Below, piece by piece: positions 62,992 through 64,000 of a DNA stretch of 64,000 nucleotides. Source of the DNA: Stenotrophomonas hibiscicola ATCC 19867 (lineage in GTDB: Bacteria > Pseudomonadota > Gammaproteobacteria > Xanthomonadales > Xanthomonadaceae); contig NZ_KB907504.1 in assembly GCF_000382065.1 (NCBI RefSeq), positions 186,001 to 250,000 on the forward strand. Reading direction: 5' to 3'. The translations under genes and the position numbers were made by a program. A model generated the notes under the pieces. The model was not told the DNA's origin and made no database searches. It saw only the letters and a list, made by a program, of their open reading frames with translations. Position 1 is the first letter of the stretch. Every line of letters begins with the position of its first letter.

Positions 62992-64000
<1,009 letters not shown>

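Overview
The window looks like chromosome from a Stenotrophomonas maltophilia-complex bacterium (Xanthomonadaceae). The grounds are high GC content, strong codon bias towards G/C, a gene set typical of that family, and many short palindromes beginning with GTAG. Those palindromes have the form of the SMAG (Stenotrophomonas GTAG) REP elements. I see no prophage, insertion sequence, CRISPR array, rRNA or tRNA. Both ends cut through genes: an unrecognised CDS on the left and gltD on the right.

Layout. 1-9.4 kb: two tandem lipoprotein Cu/Zn superoxide dismutases, the nitrogen two-component pair ntrB-ntrC, a TonB-dependent receptor behind a Zur-type operator (probably zinc uptake), and a peptidoglycan pair (AmiD-like amidase, MltA). 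9.5-14.2 kb: nitrogen assimilation (glnK-amtB, glnA) and uppP. A sigma-54 promoter and two NtrC sites lie upstream of glnA, and another NtrC site touches the ntrB start codon. 14.2-25.8 kb: envelope and lipid genes (META lipoprotein, PEBP protein, TPR-sulfotransferase, YheT-like hydrolase, PlsC-like acyltransferase, thioesterase, phospholipase D lipoprotein, YceI, SixA), then a ParA-like ATPase divergent from a Ycf46-like AAA+ ATPase. 25.8-32.4 kb: a small TPR protein, a giant indolepyruvate ferredoxin oxidoreductase and a methyltransferase. Two long non-coding stretches here each carry an inverted pair of large structured elements.

32.4-44.8 kb is a tightly packed nine-gene plus-strand operon: two TldD-like metalloproteases with twin-arginine signals, a TldE/PmbA partner, a DUF4159 protein, a MoxR AAA+ ATPase, a DUF58 protein, a BatA-like protein, a DUF4175-like protein with a histidine-rich loop, and another membrane protein. 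45-58 kb: secreted or membrane hypotheticals, the DNA-repair pair mrfA-mrfB, three small I78-type (or I78-like) inhibitor lipoproteins, a BlaI/M56 regulatory pair with two operators and a divergent serine hydrolase, an SDR enzyme with a histone-H1-like tail, and a type IB topoisomerase. 58.5-64 kb: gltB and the start of gltD.

Nitrogen assimilation is the clearest theme: ammonium uptake (AmtB/GlnK), GS (GlnA), GOGAT (GltBD) and the NtrBC regulators are all here, with readable NtrC and sigma-54 signals. The least explained features are the structured repeat family (25.8-26.5 and 31.8-32.3 kb) and the exported-TldD/MoxR operon.
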